A stretch of 6,977 bases of DNA from JBBRWV01 sp038248985 (GCA_038248985.1 JBBRWV010000152.1:1-6977), one strand, 5' to 3'. Shown: positions 1-6,537, counted from the first letter of the stretch. Notes: generated by a model from the letters alone, not told the origin. Translations and numbers: made by a program.

Positions 1-557
1 AAGTTGACGCCGACGTGGGGGTGATCGAGGGCGGAGAGGAAGGCGGCGAGGGTGTCGGCGGATTCCTGGCCGGTTTCGAAGAGGAGGTGGAGGCCGAGGT
101 GGGCGAAATCGTCGGCGAGTTGGCGGAGACGGGATTGGAGGAGAGTGAACGCGGGACGATCGGAAGCGGGAGGGATAAAGCCGACGTGGGTGGAGACGAG
201 GGTGAGGCCGAGTTGGCGGGCGAGGCGGGCGCAGGTGAGGGTGAATTGGCGGCGGTCGGGGAAGGTCGAATCGGGGACGAGGCCACCGGTGGCACGGATG
301 GTGTGGAGGGTGCGGTAGTCTTCCTGGGGGAAGGCGATCATGCCGGCGGAGAGGAGCAGGGGGTTATCGAGGAATTGATTGAGTGCGGCGGGGCGGGCGG
401 ATTCGGGGAGGGACGCGAGCGGGCCGAGCGCGAGATGCAGGGTGCGCAGGTGCAGGCGGTTGAGCGCGGCGTGTAGGGAAGGGGCGTCGGCCAGGTGCGT
501 GGACCAGGAGCAGAGGGCGATTTCATAGGGGAGGATGGGAGGCAGGGTTGGACGCAT
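1..557 (-). CDS. Sugar phosphate isomerase/epimerase-like TIM-barrel protein, 3' part missing
   Basis: An open minus-strand frame of 185 codons runs off the left edge, so only the N-terminal part is present. It resembles the xylose isomerase-like TIM-barrel family (AP endonuclease 2 / sugar phosphate isomerase-epimerase), which usually has about 250-300 residues and binds a divalent metal. Visible family-like segments are a barrel strand ending in STHVGFIP (residues 122-129), a strand LLFETGQE (158-165) whose Glu161 sits where a metal-binding Glu is expected, and HVGVN at the cut edge, where the next strand begins. Codons end almost always in C. The ATG at 557 is the first start after a gap of 73 bases from the toxin stop. 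It has no Shine-Dalgarno site, but TACGCT lies 6 bases upstream, so the mRNA may be leaderless. The substrate cannot be told, and metabolic isomerase versus DNA-repair endonuclease is not settled; the family fold is fairly sure. Confidence 0.72.
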   Translation of the reverse strand, partial: MRPTLPPILPYEIALCSWSTHLADAPSLHAALNRLHLRTLHLALGPLASLPESARPAALNQFLDNPLLLSAGMIAFPQEDYRTLHTIRATGGLVPDSTFPDRRQFTLTCARLARQLGLTLVSTHVGFIPPASDRPAFTLLQSRLRQLADDFAHLGLHLLFETGQESADTLAAFLSALDHPHVGVN

Positions 558-563
558 GAGGGT

Positions 564-593
564 AGCGTAGCTTTTGTGGGGTGCGGGTGCCAG
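564..593 (-). promoter_or_regulatory. Candidate leaderless promoter of the TIM-barrel gene
   Basis: Read on the minus strand, TACGCT (569-564) fits the TANNNT form of a -10 element and is followed by exactly six bases before ATG. CTGGCA (593-588) matches TTGACA at four of six positions with an 18-base spacer. No purine-rich ribosome site lies in the six bases before the start. Transcription from this -10 would begin at or next to the ATG. This is inference from spacing; the motif is short and could be chance. Confidence 0.35.
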
Positions 594-630
594 AGTTGGC
601 GCGGCAGCAGGGGAGTGGCGCGTGGAGGGG

Positions 631-1038
631 TCAGGGAAGTTTGACGCCTGCGGATTGGGCGGCTGCGCGGAGGGGGCGGTCGTGGGTTGCCAAGGGGATA
701 TTTCGGCGCAGTGCTGCTTCCAGATAGGCGGCATCGTAGGCGCTGATGTTATGGCGTTGGGCGAGCGCCGCGATGCGCAGAGCCGTGGGAAGATCCGGGG
801 GCGGTTCGGCTTCGATGGGGAGGGAAAAGAACTGTTGCAGCGCGTGGGCAATGCCTTCGGCGGTCAGCCGTTTTTTTCGGCAGGCGGCGAGCAAGGATTC
901 AGTAAATTCGGTGAAGAAGAGCGCGGGGACGATTGCGCCGCCCACGGCGACCTGGTCCAGGATGGCGATGGGGCGTGGATCGCGCTGGTCATCGATGAAC
1001 CATGAGGCAGCCATGGAGGCGTCAATCAGCAGACTCAT
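631..1038 (-). CDS. vapC: PIN-domain toxin ribonuclease (VapC-like)
   Basis: The 135-residue protein has the length and acidic-residue pattern of VapC toxins, metal-dependent RNases that cut tRNA or rRNA when their antitoxin is lost. The expected PIN residues are visible: Asp6 in LLIDAS, Glu44 in the segment after VPALFF, Asp102 in YDAAYLEAA, and Asp120 in ATHD. The Asn that often follows the second acidic residue (E-x-x-N) is Glu47 here, a departure from the common pattern. The start at 1038 overlaps the antitoxin stop as ATGA, and GGGAG (complement of 1045-1049) lies six bases upstream, so translational coupling is likely. Nothing suggests inactivation: all four acidic residues are present and the frame is intact. 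The RNA target cannot be inferred. Confidence 0.93.
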   Translation of the reverse strand: MSLLIDASMAASWFIDDQRDPRPIAILDQVAVGGAIVPALFFTEFTESLLAACRKKRLTAEGIAHALQQFFSLPIEAEPPPDLPTALRIAALAQRHNISAYDAAYLEAALRRNIPLATHDRPLRAAAQSAGVKLP

Positions 1039-1283
1039 CGCCGACTCCCGCGAATTGAGGCGACGATTTCTTCATGCGAAGAGGATCGCAAAAGATGGTT
1101 CTTGCGGAAGTCGTGAATGGCCCGCACGGCGTTGAGGGCTTCTTTTCGATTGGGGGAATCGGGGGAGACGAGTTTGGCGACGGGGATGCCGTTGCGGGTG
1201 ATGACGATTTCTTCACCGGCGCGAGCTTTTTCGCAGAGTGCGGAGAGTTTGCTTTTGGCTTCGTAGATACCCATGGAGGTCAT
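1035..1283 (-). CDS. vapB: Phd/YefM-fold antitoxin partner of the PIN toxin
   Basis: The 82-residue protein has the N-terminal pattern of the prevent-host-death family: IYEAKSKLSALCEKARAGEE (residues 6-25), then a beta segment IVITRNGIPVAKLVSP (26-41). In this family that part dimerises and binds the operon's own operator. The basic C-terminal tail, ending EEIVASIRGSRR, resembles tails that bind and block the PIN active site. The frame stays open upstream to 1352, but AAAGGAG (complement of 1290-1296) lies six bases before the ATG at 1283, which fixes the start; Met4 is a possible alternative. It precedes the toxin with a 4-base overlap, the usual order. Autorepression by the antitoxin or complex is expected from family knowledge, and a direct repeat upstream could be the operator. 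Confidence 0.92.
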   Translation of the reverse strand: MTSMGIYEAKSKLSALCEKARAGEEIVITRNGIPVAKLVSPDSPNRKEALNAVRAIHDFRKNHLLRSSSHEEIVASIRGSRR

Positions 1284-1307
1284 GGCGGGCTCCTTTGCGA
1301 TACGGGT

Positions 1308-1325
1308 TAGTCTGCAAGCTAGTCT
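1308..1325. promoter_or_regulatory. Direct repeat upstream of the antitoxin, possible autoregulatory operator
   Basis: TAGTCT occurs at 1308-1313 and again at 1320-1325, 12 bases start to start, with GCAAGC between. The pair lies 25-42 bases before the antitoxin ATG, where such systems usually carry the site bound by the antitoxin. On the minus strand the distal copy reads AGACTA and overlaps TAGACT, a weak -10-like hexamer. The role is inferred from position only. Confidence 0.35.
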
Positions 1326-1410
1326 ATCGATTCGGGAGATGGAAATCCACACGCTGGTTGAGGGGAAAGGGATCGAGAGGGCGTGTGATGCGGAGGTGGG
1401 ACGCGGCGGG

Positions 1411-2577
1411 TTACAGGCGGGATTTGAGATTGTCGAGGACGTTCATGTAGTTGATATAGGCGTCGTAGGGCGAGTCGTAGGGGGAGAAATAGGAGTGGAC
1501 GTCACCGTCGGCGAGGGCTTTGGTGGCCATGTAGTAGGGGTGGTCGGAAGTGGTGAGCCTGCGCCAGTCGGCCAGGGCGCGGGGCTTGGAATTTTTCTTG
1601 AGCGGACGCTCGAGGGCGTAGAGGTCTTGGAGGGCCGAGGCCTGCATGGCGTTGCCGAGCCAGGGGGACAGGTCGCGGGCTTGGTCGGCCCAGGAGAAGG
1701 GCTGGGGCGCGTCGAGGTCGCCGGCGGATTGATGGGAGAGGGCGATTTCACTGGGGGTGTGGAAGGGGATGTTGTGGGCGAGGAGCGAATCGGGAAGTGC
1801 ACGGAGGAAATCGAGGATGCCGGTGTCGGCCTTTTGATGCTCGCCGAAGGTTTCGAAATCCATGAAGAGATTGCAGAGATGTCCGGCGATGGAGGCGACG
1901 CGTTCGGTGAAGTTGGCGACGGTGATGGGGTAGTCGGGATGTTTGCGGTCGGAGAAGCGAAAGGCGATGAGGTCGGAGAGGTGATGGTTCCGCAGAAGGA
2001 GCTTGACGTGGTGGGCGTTGTGCGTGGGCGACTGAAACAGAAACGCGGGGCTGCGGCGGTTGAGGACGGGGGCCCAGCCTTCAGCGAGGGCGGTGGTGAA
2101 GCCGAGTTCGCCGACGATGCGGGCGATATCGTTGGACCAGATGAGTTCGGTGTTGCGGAAGGTGGTGGGGAATATGTTGAAAAGGCGTTTGAGGATCTGG
2201 CGGTGAAGTTGGACCTGGTCAATGAATTCGGGACGGGAATAGAGGGACGCGAGCGAGTGGTGGTACGTTTCGGCCAGAAATTCGACGCAGCCGGATTGGG
2301 CGAGGGCGTGCAGGAGGTGGAGCGTTTCCGGGGCGTGGTGTTCGAGTTGTTCAAGGGCGCTGCCCGTGATGGACAGGGCGAAGCGGAAGCGTCCCTGGTG
2401 TTGCTGGACGAGGTGCAGGAGGAGGCGGAGGGCGGGGAGGTAGCAATGCTGGGCGACGCGGTCGATGACGATCTGGTTGTGGCCATCGTCGAAGTAGTCA
2501 TGGGCGGAGTCGAAGATGGTGTACTTCCGGAGGCGGAAGGGCTGGTGGATTTGGAAATAGAGACAGACGGCGGGCAT
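1411..2577 (-). CDS. Glycoside hydrolase family 57 (alpha-amylase / glucanotransferase type)
   Basis: The 388-residue protein shows the GH57 landmarks in order: HQP at 11-13; the segment GCVEFLAETYHHSL (96-109); NTEL (142-145), whose Glu144 is the expected nucleophile; MDFETFGEH (239-247), whose Asp240 is the expected acid/base; and TTSDHPYYM (342-350). GH57 enzymes are retaining enzymes acting on alpha-glucans (amylase, 4-alpha-glucanotransferase, branching or debranching), and the exact reaction cannot be told here. There is no signal peptide, so it probably works in the cytoplasm on glycogen-like storage glucan. The frame is open back to 2841, but those 88 extra residues are low-complexity and unlike the family, whereas MPAVCLYFQIHQPFRL is a typical GH57 beginning. 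No Shine-Dalgarno site precedes this ATG; TATATT sits 6 bases upstream. The gene is divergent from the Nudix gene, and the antitoxin gene starts 127 bases downstream. Confidence 0.93.
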   Translation of the reverse strand: MPAVCLYFQIHQPFRLRKYTIFDSAHDYFDDGHNQIVIDRVAQHCYLPALRLLLHLVQQHQGRFRFALSITGSALEQLEHHAPETLHLLHALAQSGCVEFLAETYHHSLASLYSRPEFIDQVQLHRQILKRLFNIFPTTFRNTELIWSNDIARIVGELGFTTALAEGWAPVLNRRSPAFLFQSPTHNAHHVKLLLRNHHLSDLIAFRFSDRKHPDYPITVANFTERVASIAGHLCNLFMDFETFGEHQKADTGILDFLRALPDSLLAHNIPFHTPSEIALSHQSAGDLDAPQPFSWADQARDLSPWLGNAMQASALQDLYALERPLKKNSKPRALADWRRLTTSDHPYYMATKALADGDVHSYFSPYDSPYDAYINYMNVLDNLKSRL

Positions 2578-2583
2578 GGGTTC

Positions 2584-2620
2584 AATATACGGGGAGGAAT
2601 GACGGAGGGGAAATTTTCCC
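2584..2620 (-). promoter_or_regulatory. Candidate leaderless promoter with overlapping palindrome, GH57 gene
   Basis: On the minus strand TATATT (2589-2584) matches TATAAT at five of six positions and ends six bases before ATG. About 17-18 bases further upstream, where a -35 element would lie, is a 13-base inverted repeat, GGGAAA-T-TTTCCC (2608-2620), a candidate repressor or activator site. The -35 match itself is poor (three of six). Function is inferred from placement. Confidence 0.4.
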
Positions 2621-2834
2621 GCGGTCGGGAGTGAAGAAAACCAGTGGTGGCGTGATAACGTGGAGGTTGGCGGATGAGGGATGCGGAGAGGAGCGGCGAA
2701 CAGGAGGAAGCGGACGGGGGACTTTTTTCGGGGAGGAAGTTTTGGGAGGTTCCGGTGGGCGGCGGCGGGTGAGGGATAAAGAGGGAGTTTGAGATTAAGA
2801 TTGGAAACTAAGGAAGCGGAGCGTCCTTTTTGCT
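2621..2834. other. Intergenic region between divergent GH57 and Nudix genes
   Basis: This stretch separates the GH57 start region from the Nudix ribosome site. It is purine-rich on the plus strand and has no coding character in any frame. I see no clear sigma-70 promoter for the Nudix gene. A weak 5-bp stem (AAGGA 2810-2814 with TCCTT 2824-2828) before a short T run is too weak to call a terminator. Confidence 0.5.
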
Positions 2835-2838
2835 GGAG
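2835..2838 (+). promoter_or_regulatory. Shine-Dalgarno site deciding the Nudix start
   Basis: GGAG is followed by three consecutive possible starts: TTG 2841, GTG 2844 and ATG 2847. Spacings are 2, 5 and 8 bases. ATG with 8 is the best combination; GTG is possible and TTG too close. Confidence 0.65.
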
Positions 2839-2846
2839 CATTGGTG

Positions 2847-3365
2847 ATGGGTGATCGCGAAACGGTTTTGGCGCGCGGGCGATTTTTGGAATTAGTGACG
2901 GCCGGCGAGAAGGGGTGGGAATATGCGCGGCGCGTGCGTGGCGGGTCGCCGGTGGGGATTGTCGCCGTGACCGAAGAAGGAGAGATGTTGTTGATCACGC
3001 AATACCGCGTGCCGGTGGAGGCGGTGGTGATCGAGATCCCCGCGGGACTGGTGGGCGATGAGGATGCGGACGAGGCGTGGGAGACCGCGGCGCGGCGGGA
3101 GTTGCTGGAAGAGACGGGCTACGCGTGCGCAGGAATCGAAGAGTTGATGATCGGGCCGACGAGTGCGGGGCTGACTTCGGAGTTGATCAGGCTGGTACAG
3201 GCGACGGGGTTGCGCAAGGTGGGCGAGGCGACGGGCGACGGCGAAGAGAAGATTACGGTGCATCTGGTGAAGGTGCCGGAGGTGCGGGCGTGGTTGAGCG
3301 AACGGGTGCGGCGCGGGATGCTGGTGGATCCCAAGGTGTATGCGGGGTTGTGGTTCGTGAAGTAG
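2847..3365 (+). CDS. Nudix hydrolase, ADP-ribose pyrophosphatase type
   Basis: The 172-residue protein carries a complete Nudix box at residues 70-92: Gly70, five residues, Glu76, seven residues, then RELLEETGY (84-92), matching G-x5-E-x7-REUxEExGU. The Glu residues of this box bind the catalytic divalent metal. ITQYRVPVE (50-58) and the lead-in VVIEIPAGLVGDE (60-72) are typical of ADP-ribose pyrophosphatases, which split ADP-ribose to AMP and ribose 5-phosphate. PTSAGLTSEL after the box resembles the loop that in this subfamily supplies further acidic residues. It is expected to be a cytosolic dimer that removes free ADP-ribose or related sugar nucleotides; another NDP-sugar substrate is possible. 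The PAP2 gene follows after 51 bases on the same strand and may share the transcript. Codons favour G in third position, unlike the C-ending minus-strand neighbours. Confidence 0.93.
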   Translation: MGDRETVLARGRFLELVTAGEKGWEYARRVRGGSPVGIVAVTEEGEMLLITQYRVPVEAVVIEIPAGLVGDEDADEAWETAARRELLEETGYACAGIEELMIGPTSAGLTSELIRLVQATGLRKVGEATGDGEEKITVHLVKVPEVRAWLSERVRRGMLVDPKVYAGLWFVK

Positions 3366-3405
3366 GGCGGTCGCGGAAAGACGCTGGTTGGTTGTTATAT
3401 TTTGC

Positions 3406-3410
3406 GGGAG
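3406..3410 (+). promoter_or_regulatory. Shine-Dalgarno site deciding the PAP2 start
   Basis: GGGAG ends six bases before ATG 3417. It rules out the in-frame TTG at 3402, which lies upstream of it. Confidence 0.75.
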
Positions 3411-3416
3411 TTTTGG

Positions 3417-4088
3417 ATGGCAGCGGCTGGGATAAAAAATTGGATGCTGTGGGGCGTGCGCGTGGTGTTCGTGATCGCCGGGCTGGGGATTTGGTTTGGC
3501 ACGCAAAAGATGATCAGCCTGCGCCCCGAGCATGTGGGGATTGGGGATCGGGTGTTGGATCTGCTCGCGCCGGTGCATGGGTGGTTGTCTGCCGATGGAA
3601 TGCGCTGGCGCGCGTTACTGGTGGTGTCGTCGCTGGTGATTGATGCGACGGCGGTCTGGATGCTGCTGAATACGATATTTGGAAAGTCAGTGCGGCCGTT
3701 TGTGGGATTGGTGATGCTGTTTGGATTGCGGCAGATCATGCAGGGGATTTGCGTGGTGCCGTCGCCGGAGGGGATGATCTGGGAGCATCCGGGCGTGCCG
3801 AGTTTGCTGGTGACGTATGGGGTGAGCAACGACATGTTTTTCAGCGGGCATACGGCGCTGGCGGTTTTTGGGGCGGTGGAGTTGGCGCGGCTGGGGCGGA
3901 AGTGGATTGGGGTGGGCGTGGCCGTGGCGGTGTTTGAGGTGCTGGCGGTGCTGAGCCTGCGGGCGCACTGGACGATGGATGTGTTTGCCGGGGCGGTGAC
4001 GGCGCTATTGGTGGCGGTGGTGGCGGGGCGGGTGGCCAGGCCGGTGGATGGTTGGATGGGGCGCACGTTTGGCAATTCAGTGTCGTAG
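3417..4088 (+). CDS. PAP2-superfamily membrane phosphatase, sphingomyelin-synthase-like (PAP2_C)
   Basis: The 223-residue protein is an integral membrane protein with about six hydrophobic segments (roughly residues 9-28, 66-88, 95-114, 140-158, 163-181 and 187-207). Two motifs carry the expected catalytic residues: SNDMFFSGHTAL (137-148) with His145, and HWTMDVFAG (184-192) with His184 and Asp188, forming the His-His-Asp triad of PAP2 and sphingomyelin synthase-type enzymes. An upstream RQIMQGICVVPSPEG (105-119) matches the R-to-P-P stretch that precedes the catalytic motif in that branch. The activity could be removal of phosphate from a lipid phosphate or exchange of a lipid headgroup; the sequence does not decide. 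The close distance to the Nudix gene suggests one operon. The stop lies 14 bases from the stop of the converging membrane-anchored gene. Confidence 0.85.
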   Translation: MAAAGIKNWMLWGVRVVFVIAGLGIWFGTQKMISLRPEHVGIGDRVLDLLAPVHGWLSADGMRWRALLVVSSLVIDATAVWMLLNTIFGKSVRPFVGLVMLFGLRQIMQGICVVPSPEGMIWEHPGVPSLLVTYGVSNDMFFSGHTALAVFGAVELARLGRKWIGVGVAVAVFEVLAVLSLRAHWTMDVFAGAVTALLVAVVAGRVARPVDGWMGRTFGNSVS

Positions 4089-4102
4089 GCGCGCCGTGGA
4101 GT

Positions 4103-4720
4103 TTAGTTGGTCGTGTGGCTGATTTGAATCATGGTTTGTTTGTCGGCGGTGGAGATGACGAGGCTGAGGGTGCGTTTATCTTTGGAGTAGGTGGCGACGC
4201 GGGAGCCAACGTAGGTGCCGGTTTGGGTGCGGGTCCAGCCATTGCGGGTGAGTTGGGAGTTGTAGAAATCGTAGACGGTTTGGATGGCGGAGGGAGTGGT
4301 GGCGGTGATCATGGTGGTTTTTTCTGCGGAGTTTTCCATGATGGTTTTAGCGGGGGCGTAGAGTTTGACGTCGGTGGGAAAATCGCCGGCGTCGGTGGCG
4401 GGGGTGGTGGGAGTCGTGGGGGTTTCGGTCGGGGTTTCGGTGGGGTTGTTGTTTTTTTTGGCTTCTTTTTCCGCGGCGGCTTGTTGTTTTTTGGCTTCGG
4501 CTTCGAGTTCTTTTTGAATTTGTTCGAGCTGGGACATCGCGGAGGAATGGGCGGAGGTCGCGGCGCGTTTGGCAAGGATGACGCAGGTGGTGACGCCGCC
4601 GCAGCAGAGGAACAGAACCACGCCCACGATGCAGAGGATGATGATGAGTAATTTTTTATTGGAGCCGGAGGGCGCGGGTGCGTTGCTGTTGGCGGGCGTG
4701 TTGGTCGGGGTTTGAGACAT
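4103..4720 (-). CDS. Membrane-anchored coiled-coil protein with small C-terminal domain, unknown function
   Basis: I do not recognise a named family. The 205 residues divide clearly: a Pro/Ser/Asn/Thr-rich head (1-20), two Lys and one long hydrophobic helix (about 24-50) containing Cys39-Cys40, a charged coiled-coil stretch rich in Glu, Lys, Ala and Gln (about 62-90), a Thr/Pro linker with repeated PTET (93-110), and a globular domain (about 113-202). That domain begins FPTDVKLYAPAK, has a helix AIQTVYDFYNSQLTRNGW (145-162), and ends in alternating strands. This layout recalls small bacterial domains that place an amphipathic helix before a strand hairpin on surface or lipid-anchored proteins. 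There is no lipobox at the start, so a single-pass anchor is more likely than a lipoprotein. AGGAG (complement) lies seven bases before ATG. It starts 38 bases after the GH67-like stop and may be cotranscribed. Confidence 0.85.
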   Translation of the reverse strand: MSQTPTNTPANSNAPAPSGSNKKLLIIILCIVGVVLFLCCGGVTTCVILAKRAATSAHSSAMSQLEQIQKELEAEAKKQQAAAEKEAKKNNNPTETPTETPTTPTTPATDAGDFPTDVKLYAPAKTIMENSAEKTTMITATTPSAIQTVYDFYNSQLTRNGWTRTQTGTYVGSRVATYSKDKRTLSLVISTADKQTMIQISHTTN

Positions 4721-4758
4721 GAAGCGGCTCCTGCAAGCGGTGATGAATTCGCGGGTGA

Positions 4759-6441
4759 TTATACAGAAGGATGGGGCGGAGGTGAACGGAGTTCTTCGAG
4801 GCAGTCATGGGTGCGGTCCCACAGGGTGTTTTCCTGAAAGAGGCTGGGTGCGCCGGGGAGCAGGGCGTGGCGCTGCGTGTGTTGCTGCCAGTGGGTTTGG
4901 GCCTGTGACAGATGCTCGGTGGCCAGGGCGGCAAGGTCGGAAGAATTTTTCCCCGTGCGGTGCCAGCGGAGGTAATGAATGAAGCCGGCAAAAAGATGCA
5001 CCACGGTATTGGCGAAGGAGTTGTAAAGGAGCAGCGAACCGGAGAGGTCGCGTGCCTGCGATTTATTGGGGAGGTCCGCCGAGACGAGATCCCACACGTG
5101 GCGCATGCGATCGATGAGACGGAGGCCCTCGGCTTTTTCAGCCAGGGCTTCTTCATGGCGTCCCAGTTCGACGACGCGCAACGCCGTCGCCCAGAGGGCG
5201 GTGACGTCGAGCAGGTCATCGCGCACGCACGGGGCGATGGCATCTTCGGGCAGGGCCGCGCAGTAGAGAAGCTGGCGAATAGCCGGGGCGGAGAGCGTGA
5301 GAAGCTCGGTGATGGCCGGCGCCGGCGGGGAGGACTCGGCGATGCCAAACGTGAGGCCGGCCCAGGTGGTGGCGATGTCGGAAATGTTGGCCAGGGGATT
5401 CGCGTAGAGCTGCGCCAGGGCGAAGACGTTGGCGTCGATCCATTCTTCGCGTTGGACGTAGGGGCCGCCCCAGCCGCCGCCGCGCGACCAGCCCCATAAG
5501 GACAAGTGCGGAGAGTGACCGGCTGCGGCCTCCGCGGGCGTGGCCGAGAATTGCAGGTCGGTCAGGATCTTTTGCCACGCCGGCGCCTGGTAGTTGGGAA
5601 ACGCGCCCTTGCCTTCGAACTCGCGTTCGCATTGAAACTCAATCCACTTGGGCCGGGCGTCGGCGCGGAGGCACGGGTTGGCGGCGGGCGAATTGCGGAA
5701 ATCGCCGCGGGTGAATTTGAAGGAGAAGACAAGCTGTTCGCTCTGGGGCAGGCGATCGGCGATGGAGCGGTAGACGGCGGGGTCATCGTGCATGTTGGGC
5801 AGGCCGGCAAAATGGGGCTGCCACGCGCGGTGAATGTACGTGCGCTGCAGTTGGACGACGACGGTGTCGTGCATGAGTTGGATGAAATGGACGAGGCGGT
5901 CAATCAGCGTGAGGTGCCGGCAGGAGGGGCAGATCGTGGCGTGCAGCGGCGAGCCGAGCATGTGCGGCGTGGCTTCGGGATAGACTTCGCCGGTGCGCAT
6001 GATGAGGCCCGACGCCTGGGGCCAGCGGTCGAACAACTCGGTGATATTGTCAGCCAGGGCGGCGAGGACGGCGGGTTTTCCCGGGCAGAGCTTGGGGCTG
6101 GGCGAGTGGGCGGAATTGTCATCGCAGAGGTAGCGCGTCGGATGTTTTTCGATGAGCGTGCGCGGCAGCAGCAGGGCGTCGCCGTAAAAGAAAACCTGGA
6201 GGTCGGCGGCGACCGCGGCGGCGACGCGCAGGTCGATCGAAGATTCAAGGTCCGCGGGCTTGAGGGAGTTGGGGCTGGTGATGATCTGCGGAGGGAGGTC
6301 TTGCTGGGCCGAGGGGAGCGCCGCCAGGGCGTCGGGAATGACGATGGCCTGGTAGCCGTAGGATTTCAGGAGTGTCGGATCACGGAAGCGGGTGCGGAGG
6401 GGCGGTTCGCCGTGATTGTCGTGGATCATATCGATCAGCAT
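4759..6441 (-). CDS. GH67-like (alpha-glucuronidase-like) putative glycoside hydrolase
   Basis: This 560-residue protein has no signal peptide. Its middle part resembles the core and C-terminal part of GH67 alpha-glucuronidases, which remove 4-O-methylglucuronic acid from xylan oligomers: KWIEFQCEREFEG (265-277) parallels the family's xEFQxxxEYxG stretch, and WGWSRGGGWGGPYV (316-329), then a long helix EEWIDANVFALAQLYANPLA (332-351) and WAGLTFG (360-366) parallel the G-rich strand, helix and W-x-x-x-TFG of that family. MRTGE (148-152) could hold a catalytic acid. C171-P-S-C174 is a Cys pair not expected in GH67. Overall likeness is distant, so substrate and even family are uncertain. ATG 6441 has only a weak AAGGA site 11 bases upstream. 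The cytoplasmic location, if right, implies action on imported oligosaccharides. The C-terminal third (about 375-550) is helical without recognised motif. Confidence 0.6.
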   Translation of the reverse strand: MLIDMIHDNHGEPPLRTRFRDPTLLKSYGYQAIVIPDALAALPSAQQDLPPQIITSPNSLKPADLESSIDLRVAAAVAADLQVFFYGDALLLPRTLIEKHPTRYLCDDNSAHSPSPKLCPGKPAVLAALADNITELFDRWPQASGLIMRTGEVYPEATPHMLGSPLHATICPSCRHLTLIDRLVHFIQLMHDTVVVQLQRTYIHRAWQPHFAGLPNMHDDPAVYRSIADRLPQSEQLVFSFKFTRGDFRNSPAANPCLRADARPKWIEFQCEREFEGKGAFPNYQAPAWQKILTDLQFSATPAEAAAGHSPHLSLWGWSRGGGWGGPYVQREEWIDANVFALAQLYANPLANISDIATTWAGLTFGIAESSPPAPAITELLTLSAPAIRQLLYCAALPEDAIAPCVRDDLLDVTALWATALRVVELGRHEEALAEKAEGLRLIDRMRHVWDLVSADLPNKSQARDLSGSLLLYNSFANTVVHLFAGFIHYLRWHRTGKNSSDLAALATEHLSQAQTHWQQHTQRHALLPGAPSLFQENTLWDRTHDCLEELRSPPPHPSV

Positions 6442-6501
6442 GAGAGGGGCGTTCCTTGGGTTGGGCGCCAGGGCGGGGGAAAGGCCTCGCGCGGGAAATG
6501 G

Positions 6502-6507
6502 ATTGTA
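6502..6507 (-). promoter_or_regulatory. Candidate -10 box of the GH67-like gene
   Basis: On the minus strand TACAAT matches TATAAT at five of six positions, about 60 bases before the ATG. No good -35 hexamer lies at 16-18 bases, so the call is weak. Confidence 0.25.
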
Positions 6508-6537
6508 GGGGAGAAAGGGGGGTCATGGGAAAGGGTT

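Noticed and set aside
1273..2634. A 453-codon open frame on the plus strand opposite GH57
   Set aside because: Its product is a Gly/Val/Glu-rich string without motifs. It arises because the opposite GH57 gene has strongly biased codons, and the GH57 motifs show which strand is real.
2810..2831. An intrinsic terminator before the Nudix gene
   Set aside because: The stem is only 5 bp and AT-containing, and no gene upstream on that strand would need it.
2578..2841. An N-terminal extension of GH57 by 88 residues
   Set aside because: The frame is open but the residues are Pro/Ser/Leu/Arg-rich and unlike the family. A normal GH57 N terminus begins at the ATG at 2577.
3077..3643. A 188-codon plus-strand frame across the Nudix/PAP2 junction
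   Set aside because: It overlaps two well-supported genes in another frame and reads as Gly/Arg/Ala-rich shadow sequence.
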